DNA of 64,000 nt. It comes from Pseudorhodoferax sp. Leaf267. GTDB lineage: Bacteria > Pseudomonadota > Gammaproteobacteria > Burkholderiales > Burkholderiaceae_C. The position numbers and the translations under genes were made by a program. The notes below the pieces were generated by a model. It saw nothing but the letters and a program-made list of their open reading frames with translations, did not search any database and had not been told where the DNA came from. Below, one piece after another: positions 52,684 to 62,084 of this stretch (within the stretch, counting starts at the first letter, position 1; every line of letters begins with the position of its first letter). Where the stretch lies: NCBI RefSeq assembly GCF_001422405.1, contig NZ_LMMV01000021.1, forward strand, positions 372,858-436,857, written 5' to 3'.

Positions 52684-52956
52684 ATGGCACGCATGGTCAA
52701 CTGCATCAAACTCGGCCACGAGGCCGAGGGCCTGGACTTCCCGCCCTACCCCGGCGAGCTCGGCAAGCGCCTGTGGGAGAACGTCAGCAAGGAGGCCTGG
52801 GCCGCCTGGTTGCGCCAGCAGACCATGCTGATCAACGAGAACAAGCTGAACATGGCCGACCAGCGCGCGCGCCAGTACCTGGCCCGCCAGATGGAGGCGC
52901 ATTTCTTCGGCGCCGGCGCCGACATGGTCCAGGGCTACGTGCCACCGGCCAACTGA
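52684..52956 (+). CDS. yggX: Fe(2+)-trafficking protein YggX
   Basis: This 90-aa protein is linked to iron-sulfur cluster protection under oxidative stress. It starts with [11 protein letters not shown] (Cys7, the conserved Cys) and has [21 protein letters not shown] and LINENKLNM, the family core. Length is normal. A weak purine-rich ribosome site (AAGGAA) precedes the ATG. mnmC follows after 22 bases. Confidence 0.96.
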   Translation: MARMVNCIKLGHEAEGLDFPPYPGELGKRLWENVSKEAWAAWLRQQTMLINENKLNMADQRARQYLARQMEAHFFGAGADMVQGYVPPAN

Positions 52957-52978
52957 GAAGCTGAGCCCGACCCTGCCC

Positions 52979-54814
52979 ATGGCCGAGCCCGTCGAATGGC
53001 TGGCCGACGGCACGCCCTACAGCCCGCGCTTCGCCGACCGCTACCGCTCCGAAGCGGGAGCCGGCCTGCACCAGGCGCGCGGCGTGTTCCTGCAAGGCTG
53101 CGGCCTGCCCGGCGCCTGGGCCCACCAGCCGGTTTGGACGGTGCTGGAGACCGGCTTCGGCCTGGGGCTGAACTTCCTTGTCACCTGGGCCGCCTGGCGC
53201 GCCGACCCGGCCCGCCCGCAGCAACTGCATTTCGTCTCCGTCGAAGCCTTTCCCGCATCGGCCGACGACCTGCTGCGCAACGTGGCCGGGCAGGCTGAGC
53301 TGCTGCCGCTGGCGCAGGAACTGGCTGAGCAGTATTGGGGCCTGCGCCCCGGGGTACACCGGCTGCGTCTGGACGCAGGACGCGTGCAACTGACGCTGGC
53401 CATCGGCGATGCGCGCGCCATGTTGCGCGCGCTGGTATGCACGGCCGACGCCGTGTATCTGGACGGCTTCAGCCCGGCGCGCAACCCGGACATCTGGGAC
53501 CTGCCCACACTGAAGGCCCTGGTGCGCTGCTGCCGGCGCGGCACGCAGCTGGCCACCTGGACCATTGCGCGATCGGTGCGCGACGCGCTGACGCAATGCG
53601 GCTTTCGCCATGAACGCGTGGCGGGCGTTCCGCCCAAGCGCGACCGGCTGCAGGCCGTCTACAACCCGCCGTGGACGCCCAAGCGCCGCGACCCGGCGCT
53701 GCAGGACACCGGCCCCGCGCCCACGCCCAGCCGGGCGGTGGTGCTCGGCGGCGGCCTGGCCGGCGCGACCGTTGCCTTGCAGCTGGCACGGCGCGGCTGG
53801 CAAGTCCAGGTGCTGGATGCAGCGCCGCATCCAGCTGCCGGTGCCTCCGGACTGCCGGCCGGCCTGTTCACGCCCAACGATTCGGTCGACGACACGGTGC
53901 TGTCGCAGCTGTCGCGCAGCGGCGCACGCTGCACGCTGGCGCTGCTGCGCCAGCTGCTCGTCGAGGGCGAAGACTATGCGGCCTGCGGCGTGCTCGCGCG
54001 CCAGCTCGGTGAAGAACGCGCTGCGGGCTCTGCGCCGGCCGATGGCTGGAGCCGCCCCGCCGATGCGCAGCAGCTGCAGGCTGCGGCCTTGCCACTGGAC
54101 AGCGCGGCGCGCTGGCATGGCATGGGCGGCTGGGTGCGGCCGGCACGGCTGGTGGCAGCGCTGCTGCGGCATCCGGGCATCACCTGGCGCGGCAACGCCG
54201 CAGTCGCTACGCTGGCCGCCATCGACAACGACTGGGCCTTGCGCGATGCGCAGGGCGCAACGCTGGCCAGTGCGCCACTGGTCGTGGTGGCGGCCGGCAT
54301 CGCCTGCCAGAAGCTGCTGGGCCTGGGCATGCCGCTGCAGGCCATCCGCGGCCAGCTGAGCTTCGGGCCGCGCCCGCCGCAGGCGTTGCTGCCGCCCTGG
54401 CCCGTCAACGGCCACGGCCATTTCATTCCGCATGCGCAGCATGACGGCGGGCCGATCTGGGTGACCGGCGCGAGCTTCGTGCGCGACGACGCAGCCGACG
54501 ACATCCGCCCCGCAGAGCAGGGCTTCAACCTGCAGCGCCTGGGCCAGCTGCTGCCCGACGCAGCCCGGCAACTGAAGGGCGGCCCGGCGCCACAGGCGTG
54601 GGCCGGCGTGCGCTGCGCGTCGCGCGACCGCTTGCCGCTGGCCGGGCCCGTCGATCCCATCGAGCGCCCCGGGCTCTGGGTTCACACCGCCATGGGCGCG
54701 CGCGGTCTGACGTTCGCGCTGCTGACGGCCGAGCTGCTGGTGGCACGGCTGCACCATGAACCGCTGTCCCTGCCCTGGCGCCTGGCGGCGGCGCTCGATC
54801 CACGGCGGGGATGA
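52979..54814 (+). CDS. mnmC: Bifunctional tRNA mnm5s2U34 enzyme MnmC
   Basis: This 611-aa enzyme finishes the mnm5s2U modification at the wobble base. The N-terminal methyltransferase (MnmD) shows ETGFGLGLNFL and YLDGFSPARNPDIW. The C-terminal FAD oxidase (MnmC1), beginning near residue 245, shows VVLGGGLAGATVALQLARRG and HTAMGARGLTFAL. Both halves are complete. It ends at a shared terminator with the convergent binding-protein gene. Confidence 0.94.
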   Translation: MAEPVEWLADGTPYSPRFADRYRSEAGAGLHQARGVFLQGCGLPGAWAHQPVWTVLETGFGLGLNFLVTWAAWRADPARPQQLHFVSVEAFPASADDLLRNVAGQAELLPLAQELAEQYWGLRPGVHRLRLDAGRVQLTLAIGDARAMLRALVCTADAVYLDGFSPARNPDIWDLPTLKALVRCCRRGTQLATWTIARSVRDALTQCGFRHERVAGVPPKRDRLQAVYNPPWTPKRRDPALQDTGPAPTPSRAVVLGGGLAGATVALQLARRGWQVQVLDAAPHPAAGASGLPAGLFTPNDSVDDTVLSQLSRSGARCTLALLRQLLVEGEDYAACGVLARQLGEERAAGSAPADGWSRPADAQQLQAAALPLDSAARWHGMGGWVRPARLVAALLRHPGITWRGNAAVATLAAIDNDWALRDAQGATLASAPLVVVAAGIACQKLLGLGMPLQAIRGQLSFGPRPPQALLPPWPVNGHGHFIPHAQHDGGPIWVTGASFVRDDAADDIRPAEQGFNLQRLGQLLPDAARQLKGGPAPQAWAGVRCASRDRLPLAGPVDPIERPGLWVHTAMGARGLTFALLTAELLVARLHHEPLSLPWRLAAALDPRRG

Positions 54815-54828
54815 CGCGCGGAAAAAGA

Positions 54829-54850
54829 AAAAGGCCCCGAAGGGCCTTTT
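54829..54850. terminator. Bidirectional rho-independent terminator
   Basis: AAAAGGCCC pairs with GGGCCTTTT around CGAA. It serves mnmC from the left and the ABC binding-protein gene from the right. Confidence 0.9.
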
Positions 54851-54873
54851 CGATCAGCTCGCAAACCGGGTGC

Positions 54874-56076
54874 TCAGCGCACGACGGCCAGTTGCTCGCG
54901 CGTGCCGCCCTTGTACGTGTACAGGGTCAGCGCGCCGTTCTTGATGTCGCCCTTTTCGTCGAAGGCGATGTTGCCCGTGATGCCCTTGTATTCGATCTTG
55001 GCCAGCTCGGGCAGGTACTTGGCGGGGTCTTCCGAACCAGCCTTCTGCATCGCGGTGGCGATGACCTTCACGGCGTCGTAGACGTAGGGCGCATACAGCT
55101 TCACGTCGACGTTGTTCTTGGCCTGGAAGTCGGCCTTGAACTTGTCCAGGCCCGGCTTCAGGTCGCCGTCCACACCACCGGCTTCGGCACAGACGACCTG
55201 GTTGTCGCCGAGCGCGTCGCCGGCCAGCTTGGCCAGCTCGTTCGTGCAGATGCCGTCGCCGCCCATGAACTTGACGGTGATGCCGAGCTGCTTGGCCTGG
55301 CGCAGCATCGGGCCGGCCACCGCGTCCATGCCGCCGTAGAACAGCACGTCGGGCTTGTTGGACTTCAGCTTGGTCAGGATGGCGTTGAAGTCGGTGGACT
55401 TGTCGGTCGTGAACTCGTGGCCGCCGATGGTGCCGCCCGCCGCCTTCACGGCCTTCTCGAATTCCTCGGCAACGCCCTGGCCGTAGGCGGTGCGGTCGTC
55501 GATCACCACCACGGACTTGCCCTTGAGCTCGCCCACGGCGTACTTGCCCAGCGTGCTGCCCAGATGCACGTCGTCAGCCACCACGCGGAACGCGGTCTTG
55601 AAGCCCTGGCGGGTGTACTTGGGGTTGGTCGCCGAAGGCGAGATCTGGGGGATGCCGGCGTCGCTGTAGATCTTGGAGGCCGGGATCGTGGTGCCCGAGT
55701 TCAGGTGGCCGACCACACCGTGGATCTTGCTGTCCACGAGCTTTTGCGCGACCGAGGTGCCTTGCTTGGGATCGGCGGCATCGTCTTCGGCGAGCAGCTC
55801 GAACTTGGCGGTCTTGTCGCCAATCTTGAAGCCGGCGGCATTGAGCTCGTCGATCGCCATGCGCGCGCCGAGTTCGTTGTCCTTGCCCAGGTGGGCGATC
55901 GGGCCGCTGGTCGGGCCGACATGGCCGATGCGCACGGTCACGGTCCCGCCTGCGGGTGCGGCCGCGGGTGCCGTGGCGGCCGGCGTCGCGGCCGGGGTGG
56001 CAGCGGGCTCTTCCTTCTTGCCGCAAGCGGCAACCATCATGGCGGCCAGGGCGATCGCGGTCCATTTCAACTGCAT
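54874..56076 (-). CDS. LivJ/BraC-type substrate-binding lipoprotein
   Basis: This 400-aa periplasmic binding protein is of the branched-chain amino-acid type (type I fold: VRIGHVGPTSGPIAHLGKD, then GVVGHLNSGTTIPAS and PSATNPKYTRQGFKTAFRV). The signal peptide ends in a lipobox with Cys18 (MMVAAC), followed by an Ala/Pro/Thr-rich linker of about 35 residues, so it is probably tethered to a membrane. GGAGG lies 5 bases before the ATG. No livFGHM genes are adjacent, so the transporter partner is elsewhere and the ligand (Leu/Ile/Val or other) is unproven. Confidence 0.9.
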   Translation of the reverse strand: MQLKWTAIALAAMMVAACGKKEEPAATPAATPAATAPAAAPAGGTVTVRIGHVGPTSGPIAHLGKDNELGARMAIDELNAAGFKIGDKTAKFELLAEDDAADPKQGTSVAQKLVDSKIHGVVGHLNSGTTIPASKIYSDAGIPQISPSATNPKYTRQGFKTAFRVVADDVHLGSTLGKYAVGELKGKSVVVIDDRTAYGQGVAEEFEKAVKAAGGTIGGHEFTTDKSTDFNAILTKLKSNKPDVLFYGGMDAVAGPMLRQAKQLGITVKFMGGDGICTNELAKLAGDALGDNQVVCAEAGGVDGDLKPGLDKFKADFQAKNNVDVKLYAPYVYDAVKVIATAMQKAGSEDPAKYLPELAKIEYKGITGNIAFDEKGDIKNGALTLYTYKGGTREQLAVVR

Positions 56077-56193
56077 AAGTTCCTCCGAACGGTAAAAAAC
56101 AAAAGGTGACGGTTTATACCCTGGCACACATGCAAGTTACGGGCCGCACAAACCCTGCCCGCACAAATCTGCGGCAGGGTGTGCGGACCGTTT

Positions 56194-56532
56194 TCACGGC
56201 CCTGGGGCTGGACGTTGGGCCAGTTCTGCGGCAACGGCCTCGGCCACCGCCTGGCGCACGATGAACTCGATCTCCTCGCGCAGGCGCGGCACGAGCGCAT
56301 GCGTGTGCTGCAGCACCACGGCCGCCACGGCGTCGTCCAGATGCCGCTCCAGCGAGACGTCCACGCGCTGCATCACGCGGTGGACCAGTTGTTCCTCGAG
56401 CACGTCCACGAGCGGTGCGGTCCGTGCCGGCCCCGCAGGCGGCGGGGACGGCGCGGGCGCGTCGCTGTGCACGACCTCGGTCAGCACCGGCACGAAGCGC
56501 GGCGGCGTACGGGGCGGCTGGGCTTCGTTCAC
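56194..56532 (-). CDS. Hypothetical protein, 112 aa (DUF2486-like)
   Basis: This 112-aa acidic protein has a Pro-rich N-terminal third and a helical C-terminal part (LVDVLEEQLVHRVMQRVDVSLE, LREEIEFIVRQAVAEAVAAEL). It resembles small proteins found next to holC and pepA in Burkholderiales (DUF2486 as I recall). The GTG start overlaps the holC stop by three bases, so the two are coupled. Function unknown; a binding partner of the chi subunit is only a guess from position. Confidence 0.75.
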   Translation of the reverse strand: MNEAQPPRTPPRFVPVLTEVVHSDAPAPSPPPAGPARTAPLVDVLEEQLVHRVMQRVDVSLERHLDDAVAAVVLQHTHALVPRLREEIEFIVRQAVAEAVAAELAQRPAPGP

Positions 56533-56963
56533 GGCGAATCCTTCAGTTCCAGGTCGTGGCGCACGATGGCATAGCCGCGCGCTGCGTAGTGGCGCCAGCG
56601 CTCGCGCGCGCCGGCACGGTCCTCGTCGTGGCCACTGACGACCTCGATGAGCCGCGCGAAACGCTCGAAGCCCTCGGGCACCCGGTCTCCCAGGTTCACA
56701 AGCACCTGGTGGTGCGGTGCGCGCTGCAGGTCCGCGGCCAGCACGACGGGCGTGGCCTGCAGCACGGCAGCCGGGCTATCGGCCAGGCAATGCGGCACGA
56801 AGTCCAGCGGAGAGAAGGTCCACAGCTGCTGGTCGAGCCTGCGCAGTGCGTCGTCCTCGCCGGTCACCACCACCTGCGCGCCGCCGATCACGGCCTTGCG
56901 CAGCAGCCGGCATGCGTAGGCCAGCTTGTCGGGTGCATTGAAGTGAAAGGCGATCTCGGTCAT
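56529..56963 (-). CDS. holC: DNA polymerase III subunit chi
   Basis: This 144-aa chi subunit links the clamp loader to single-strand binding protein. Family features are the start MTEIAFHFNAPDKLAYACRL, the central VVTGEDDALRRLDQQLWTF and the C-terminal RWRHYAARGYAIVRHDL. It lies 17 bases after pepA, the conserved pepA-holC order, and is followed by the coupled 112-aa gene. Confidence 0.93.
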   Translation of the reverse strand: MTEIAFHFNAPDKLAYACRLLRKAVIGGAQVVVTGEDDALRRLDQQLWTFSPLDFVPHCLADSPAAVLQATPVVLAADLQRAPHHQVLVNLGDRVPEGFERFARLIEVVSGHDEDRAGARERWRHYAARGYAIVRHDLELKDSP

Positions 56964-56980
56964 GGCCGCGCCGGCGGCGC

Positions 56981-58513
56981 TCAGGCCGCGGCGCGGCGCT
57001 TGCGGGCCGGCGCGCTCTTGGCCGGCACCGGCTTGGCCGCCGCCTTGCGCTTGGGCGTGGGCTGCACGGGTGGCGCACCGGTGGCGGTGTCGCCCAGCAG
57101 GTAGCCCAGCAGCAGGCCAACGGGGCGGCCCGTCGAACCCTTGGCCGTGCCGCCCTTCCAGGCCGTCCCGGCGATGTCCAGGTGGGCCCAGGGCCGCGTG
57201 CCCGCGAAGCGCTGCAGGAACTTGGCAGCGGTGACCGCGCCACCGGCCCGGCCGGCCACGTTCGCCACGTCGGCGAAATTGGTCTTCAGGCCGTCGGCAT
57301 AGTCGTCGTCCAGCGGCAAGCGCCAGCACGGGTCGAGCGCGCCTTCGCCCGCCGCCAGCAAGGCGTTGGCCAGCGTCTCGTCGTTGGAGAACAGGCCGCT
57401 GCGCACACCGCCCAGCGCCACCACGCAGGCACCGGTGAGCGTGGCGATGTCGATCACGGCGCGAGGCTTGAAGCGCTCGGCATAGCTCAGCGCATCGCAC
57501 AGCACCAGCCGGCCTTCGGCATCGGTGTTCAGAATCTCGATGGTCTGCCCGCTCATGCTCGTGACCACGTCGCCCGGCTTGACGGCGCGGCCATCGGGCA
57601 TGTTCTCGGCGGCCGGGATCAGGCCGACCACGTTGATGGCCGGCTTGATCTCGGCCAGCGCGCGGAACACGCCCAGCACGCTGGCCGCCCCGCACATGTC
57701 GAACTTCATCTCGTCCATTTCGCCGGCCGGCTTGATGGAGATGCCGCCGGTGTCGAACGTGATGCCCTTGCCGACCAGCACCGTAGGCGCCACGGTGCGC
57801 GCTGCGCCGTCATAGCGCAGCACGATGAAGCGTAGCGGCTCTTCGGACCCTTGCGCCACCGACATGAACGAGCCCATCCCCAGCTTGGCGACCTCGCGCG
57901 GGCCCAGCACTTCGCACTTGATCCTGGGGTAGCGCGCCAGCGTCTTGGCGGCGTTGGCAAGCAGGGTCGGCGTGGCATGGTTGCCCGGCCGGTTGCCCCA
58001 TTCCTTGGCCAGCTCGATGCCGGCGACCGTGCCCACGGCCTGGTCGAACGCGGCGCGCGCTTCGCGCACATCGGCCACGGCGACGACGACGGTAGCCAGC
58101 ACGCGCGCTTCGGGCTTGGACTTCGTGGCCGTGTAGACATAGCTCGCATCGGCCACAGCGGCGATGGCCGCGCGCAGCGTGGCCTCGGTCCAGGGGCCGG
58201 CGCAGCACAGCACCAGTCGCTTGGCCGTGCGCAGCGCGCCGACGCCGCCGACCACCGCCTGGCGCACCTGGCGCGCCGAGCCCTCGCCCACGCTGCAGAG
58301 CATCACACGCGTGGCCGCCAGGCCCTGCGGCTTGTACAGGGCCAGCGACTTGCCGGCCTTGCTGTCCAGGTCCCCGGCCTTGCGCGCCTGGGCGATCCAG
58401 CCCGACAGCGCGTCGCTGCCCGCCTGGAAGCCCTCCGGCACCACCACCAGCAGCGCATCGCACTTTTCAGCGGCGCAACCTGATGCGTCCAGGGACTTGA
58501 GTTCGAAGTTCAT
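56981..58513 (-). CDS. pepA: Leucyl aminopeptidase PepA
   Basis: This 510-aa M17 metallopeptidase removes N-terminal residues. The metal and catalytic motifs are [28 protein letters not shown] and [14 protein letters not shown], all intact. The C-terminus has a Lys/Ala/Pro-rich extension of about 40 residues beyond the usual core ([20 protein letters not shown]), strongly basic and possibly nucleic-acid-binding, as E. coli PepA also binds DNA. Its start is only 23 bases from that of the divergent lptF. Confidence 0.95.
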   Translation of the reverse strand: MNFELKSLDASGCAAEKCDALLVVVPEGFQAGSDALSGWIAQARKAGDLDSKAGKSLALYKPQGLAATRVMLCSVGEGSARQVRQAVVGGVGALRTAKRLVLCCAGPWTEATLRAAIAAVADASYVYTATKSKPEARVLATVVVAVADVREARAAFDQAVGTVAGIELAKEWGNRPGNHATPTLLANAAKTLARYPRIKCEVLGPREVAKLGMGSFMSVAQGSEEPLRFIVLRYDGAARTVAPTVLVGKGITFDTGGISIKPAGEMDEMKFDMCGAASVLGVFRALAEIKPAINVVGLIPAAENMPDGRAVKPGDVVTSMSGQTIEILNTDAEGRLVLCDALSYAERFKPRAVIDIATLTGACVVALGGVRSGLFSNDETLANALLAAGEGALDPCWRLPLDDDYADGLKTNFADVANVAGRAGGAVTAAKFLQRFAGTRPWAHLDIAGTAWKGGTAKGSTGRPVGLLLGYLLGDTATGAPPVQPTPKRKAAAKPVPAKSAPARKRRAAA

Positions 58514-58536
58514 AATTCAGCCTTTTTTCGGCGGCG

Positions 58537-59637
58537 ATGTTATTCCATTCCTCCATTCGCAAGGAGCTCGCACGGGGTTTCGGCGCCACCTTCGTCGCCC
58601 TCATCACCATCGTGATGACGATGCTGCTGATCCGCACGCTGGGCCTCGCATCGCGTGGCCGCGTGAACCCTTCGGACGTGATGCTGGTGCTGGGCTACAC
58701 CATCCTCGGCCACCTGCCGACCATCCTCACGCTGAGCCTGTTCATCGCCGCCGTGGCCACGCTGTCGCGCATGTACCGCGACAGCGAGATGGTGATCTGG
58801 TTCTCCGCCGGCCAGGGCCTGATGGGCCTGATCCAGCCACTGCTGCGCTTCTCGTGGCCGGTGCTGCTCGTGGTCGCCAGCATGGCGCTGCTGGTGTGGC
58901 CCTGGTCGAACCAGCAGATCCTGGAACTGCGAAGCCGTTTCGAGCAGCGCAGCGACATCGAGCGCGTGACACCGGGCCAGTTCCAGGAGTCGGCCAACGG
59001 CAGCCGGGTCTTCTTCGTCGACAAGGATTCGCCGGAAGACCAGATCGGCAACAACGTGTTCCTCTCGGCCACCGACCCGGGCAAGGAGTCGGTGACCTCG
59101 GCCCGCACGGCGCGCGTCGAATTGCGCAACGGTGACCGCTTCGTGATCCTCAACAAGGGTCAGCGGCTGGAGACCACCAGCGGCAAGGAAGGCGTGCGCG
59201 TCAGCGACTTCGAGGAGTACGGCACGCGCATTGGCGAAGGACCGCAGAACAGCCCCACGCTGAGCCCGCGTGCATTGACCACCCTGGCGCTGCTGGCTGC
59301 GCCCACGCCCGCGAACCTGGGCGAGCTCTCCTGGCGCATCGGCTTCGCGATCGCGGCCTTCAACTTCCTGCTGATCGCGCTCGCGCTGGCCACCGGCAAT
59401 GCGCGCTCGGCGCGCACCGGCAACCTGGTGCTAGCGCTGTTCGCGTTCGTCATCTACTACAACCTGATCAACCTGGGCCAGAGCTGGATCGCCAGCAGCC
59501 GCATGCCGTTCGCCGCGTATGTGCTGCTGCTGCACGGTTGCGTGTTCGCGCTGACCATGGCTGCGCTGTGGATGCGCCACAGCCGCTTCAGCCTGTGGGC
59601 CTGGATGCGACACGGCCGCGCGGGAGTGCCGGCATGA
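58537..59637 (+). CDS. lptF: LPS export permease LptF
   Basis: This 366-aa inner-membrane subunit of the LptB2FG transporter extracts lipopolysaccharide. It has hydrophobic segments near residues 15-40, 55-80 and 100-120, a periplasmic beta-jellyroll region and three more segments near the C-terminus, the YjgP/YjgQ pattern. The start MLFHSSIRKELARGF is typical. The gene overlaps lptG by four bases (ATGA) and is divergent from pepA with just 23 bases between the two starts. Confidence 0.94.
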   Translation: MLFHSSIRKELARGFGATFVALITIVMTMLLIRTLGLASRGRVNPSDVMLVLGYTILGHLPTILTLSLFIAAVATLSRMYRDSEMVIWFSAGQGLMGLIQPLLRFSWPVLLVVASMALLVWPWSNQQILELRSRFEQRSDIERVTPGQFQESANGSRVFFVDKDSPEDQIGNNVFLSATDPGKESVTSARTARVELRNGDRFVILNKGQRLETTSGKEGVRVSDFEEYGTRIGEGPQNSPTLSPRALTTLALLAAPTPANLGELSWRIGFAIAAFNFLLIALALATGNARSARTGNLVLALFAFVIYYNLINLGQSWIASSRMPFAAYVLLLHGCVFALTMAALWMRHSRFSLWAWMRHGRAGVPA

Positions 59638-60734
59638 GAACCATCCGCCGCCTGATCTACCGCGAGCAGCTCACCGCCGTGGGTTTCGTCACCCTGGGCT
59701 TCCTGGCGCTGTTCTTCTTCTTCGACTTCGTCGACGAACTGTCCGACGTGGGCAAGTACGGCGCCATGGGCTACCAGCTCACGCATGCGCTGCTGTACGT
59801 GGTGCTGCTGGTGCCCAGCCATCTGTACGAGCTGCTGCCGATCACGCTGTTGATCGGCACGATCTTCGTGATGGCGCGCTTCGCGCAGAGTTCCGAATAC
59901 ACCATCTTGCGCACGAGCGGCCTGGGGCCATGGCGAGCGCTGCGCACGCTGCTGTCCCTCGGCGCCGCCTTCGTGGTGCTGACCTTCGCGGTCGGCGACT
60001 ACATCGCACCGCTGACCGACCGCACGGCGCAGTTGCTCAAGGCACGCTACCAGGGCCGCATCACCATCGGCCAGACCGGCGCCTGGCTCAAGGAGCGGCA
60101 GCAGGACCATTCCTATGCAGTCAACGTGGCCTCGCTCACATCGAGCGGCGACATGCAGAACCTGCGCATCTTCGAGTTCGACGCCGCCAACACGCTGCTG
60201 TCCGTGACGCAGGCCGGCAGCGCCCGCTTCGCGGCCGGCGCCTGGGAGCTGGCCACCGTGCAACGCACCCGCTACCGCACGCAGGACCAGCAGGCCAGCA
60301 TCGAGCGCCAGCACCTGGCCAATGAGCGCTGGCCCACCGGCATCACCTACGAGATGGTCACGACCGCGCTGCTCAAGCCCGACCGCATGCGGACCATCGA
60401 CCTGTTCCAGTACATCCAGCACCTGAACGCCAACCAGCAATCGGCCCAGCGCTTCGAGATCGAGTTCTGGCGCAAGGTGTTCTACCCGCTCAGCTGCCTG
60501 GTGATGGTGGTGCTGGCCCTGCCCTTCGCCTACCTGCACTTCCGCCAGGGCGGCATCGCCGGCTACGTGTTCGGCGGCGTGATGGCCGGCATCAGCTTCT
60601 TCCTCTTGAACAACGTGTTCGGCTACGTCGGCAACCTGCAGAACTGGCAGCCCTGGCTGACGGCGGCGGCACCGGGGCTGATCTATTCCATGGTGTCGCT
60701 GGCCGCGTTCGGCTGGCTGGTGCTGAGGCGCTAG
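59634..60734 (+). CDS. lptG: LPS export permease LptG
   Basis: This 366-aa partner of LptF starts MRTIRRLIYREQLTAVGFV and has the same six-segment plus jellyroll layout (LPITLLIGTIFVMARFAQSSE, RKVFYPLSCLVMVVLALPFAY). The ATG overlaps the lptF stop. The ATPase LptB is not in the window. The next gene, a CbiX-type chelatase, starts at the base right after the stop. Confidence 0.94.
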   Translation: MRTIRRLIYREQLTAVGFVTLGFLALFFFFDFVDELSDVGKYGAMGYQLTHALLYVVLLVPSHLYELLPITLLIGTIFVMARFAQSSEYTILRTSGLGPWRALRTLLSLGAAFVVLTFAVGDYIAPLTDRTAQLLKARYQGRITIGQTGAWLKERQQDHSYAVNVASLTSSGDMQNLRIFEFDAANTLLSVTQAGSARFAAGAWELATVQRTRYRTQDQQASIERQHLANERWPTGITYEMVTTALLKPDRMRTIDLFQYIQHLNANQQSAQRFEIEFWRKVFYPLSCLVMVVLALPFAYLHFRQGGIAGYVFGGVMAGISFFLLNNVFGYVGNLQNWQPWLTAAAPGLIYSMVSLAAFGWLVLRR

Positions 60735-61097
60735 ATGCACGCCATCGTCCTCTTCGGCCACGGCTCGCGCGACCCGCTCTGGCGCCTGCCCATCGAAGCG
60801 GTGGCCGCACGCATCGCCGCCACCGCGCCGCACATCCCCGTGCGCTGCGCCTACCTGGAGCTGTGCACGCCCGATCTGGCAGCCGCCGTCGCCGAACTCG
60901 CCCGGGCGGGCGCGACCAGCATCCAGGTGTTGCCGATGTTTCTGGGCGTCGGCCGTCACGCGCGCGAAGACTTGCCCGAACTCGTGCGGGATCTGCGCGA
61001 ACGCCACCCGGACCTGCGCCTGGATGTGATGCCTGCCGTCGGCGAAAACCCCCGGCTGGTGGCGCTCATGGCCGAGATCGCACTGCAGCCTCTATAG
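60735..61097 (+). CDS. cbiX: CbiX/SirB-like sirohydrochlorin chelatase (single domain)
   Basis: This 120-aa chelatase domain has the two metal-site histidines expected of the family: LFGHGSRDP (His9) and GVGRHAREDLP (His ~75). A protein of this short form (CbiX-S/SirB) inserts Co or Fe into sirohydrochlorin. The next gene is CysB-like, which suggests siroheme for sulfite reductase, but this is inferred from context. It starts directly after the lptG stop and is probably co-transcribed. Confidence 0.88.
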   Translation: MHAIVLFGHGSRDPLWRLPIEAVAARIAATAPHIPVRCAYLELCTPDLAAAVAELARAGATSIQVLPMFLGVGRHAREDLPELVRDLRERHPDLRLDVMPAVGENPRLVALMAEIALQPL

Positions 61098-61112
61098 ACG
61101 CCTAGGGCATAA

Positions 61113-61138
61113 TGAATTTCGTTGTTAGTCGAAATTCA
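61113..61138. promoter_or_regulatory. Inverted repeat overlapping the start region of the CysB-like gene
   Basis: TGAATTTCG, an 8-base spacer and CGAAATTCA form a perfect 9-bp inverted repeat ending 2 bases before the ATG, in an AT-rich patch. A CATAAT hexamer (61109-61114) could be the -10 box, so RNA would start inside the repeat. It is a likely autoregulatory site of the LysR-type protein. Confidence 0.6.
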
Positions 61139-61140
61139 CT

Positions 61141-62082
61141 ATGAATTTGCACCAGTTTCGTTTCGTACAAGAGGCTGCGCGGCGCAACCTGAACCTCACC
61201 GAGGCCGCCAAGGCGCTGCACACCTCGCAGCCCGGCGTCTCCAAGGCCATCATCGAGCTGGAAGAGGAACTCGGCATCGAGATCTTCGCCCGCCATGGCA
61301 AGCGCCTCAAACGCATCACTGAACCCGGCCAGCACGTGCTGCGCAGCATCGAGCTGATCATGCGCGAGGTCGGCAACCTCAAGCGCATCGGTGAGCAGTT
61401 CAGCGCCGAGGACAGCGGCACGCTCTCGATCGCCACCACGCACACGCAGGCGCGCTACGTGCTGCCCGTGCCCGTGGCCAGGCTGCGCGAGGCCTATCCC
61501 AAGGTCAACGTGAGCCTGCACCAGGGCGCGCCCGACCAGGTGGCGCGCATGCTGATCGACGAGGTGGCCGAGATCGGCATCGCTACCGAGTCGCTGTCCA
61601 ACTACACCGAGCTGCTGACCCTGCCCTGCTACGAGTGGCAGCACGTCGTGGTCCTGCCCAAGGACCACCCGCTGGCGCTGAAGGAACGCCTGACGCTCGA
61701 AGACATCGCGCTAGAGCCCATCATCACCTACCACCCCTCGTTCACGGGCCGCACGCGCATCGACCAGGCCTTCGCGCAGCGCCACCTGGAGCCGCGCATC
61801 GCGCTGGAGGCGATCGACTCGGACGTCATCAAGACCTATGTGCGCCTGGGCCTGGGCATCGGCATCGTGGCCGAGATGGCCGTGCGCGACGACGTCAACA
61901 GCGACCTGGTGTCACGCCCGGCGGGCCAGCTGTTCGGCGTGAACATCGCGCGCGTGGCGTTCAAGCGCGGCGCCTACCTGCGCAACTTCGTGTTCCGCTT
62001 CGCCGAACTGCTGAGCGACCGGCTGGACCGCAACCTCGTGGTCAAGGCCATGGCCGGCCACGCCAACGATTATGAACTTTAG
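61141..62082 (+). CDS. cysB: CysB-like LysR family regulator
   Basis: This 313-aa LysR protein starts MNLHQFRFVQEAARRNLNLTEAAKALHTSQPGVS, the CysB/Cbl type of winged helix-turn-helix, followed by a sulfate/acetylserine-type effector domain (TTHTQARYVLPVPV near residue 100, YHPSFTGRTRID near 197). It probably activates sulfate assimilation genes. It has no ribosome site in the usual place because an inverted repeat runs up to the ATG. A siroheme chelatase gene precedes it. Cbl and CysB cannot be separated by eye. Confidence 0.85.
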   Translation: MNLHQFRFVQEAARRNLNLTEAAKALHTSQPGVSKAIIELEEELGIEIFARHGKRLKRITEPGQHVLRSIELIMREVGNLKRIGEQFSAEDSGTLSIATTHTQARYVLPVPVARLREAYPKVNVSLHQGAPDQVARMLIDEVAEIGIATESLSNYTELLTLPCYEWQHVVVLPKDHPLALKERLTLEDIALEPIITYHPSFTGRTRIDQAFAQRHLEPRIALEAIDSDVIKTYVRLGLGIGIVAEMAVRDDVNSDLVSRPAGQLFGVNIARVAFKRGAYLRNFVFRFAELLSDRLDRNLVVKAMAGHANDYEL

Positions 62083-62084
62083 CC

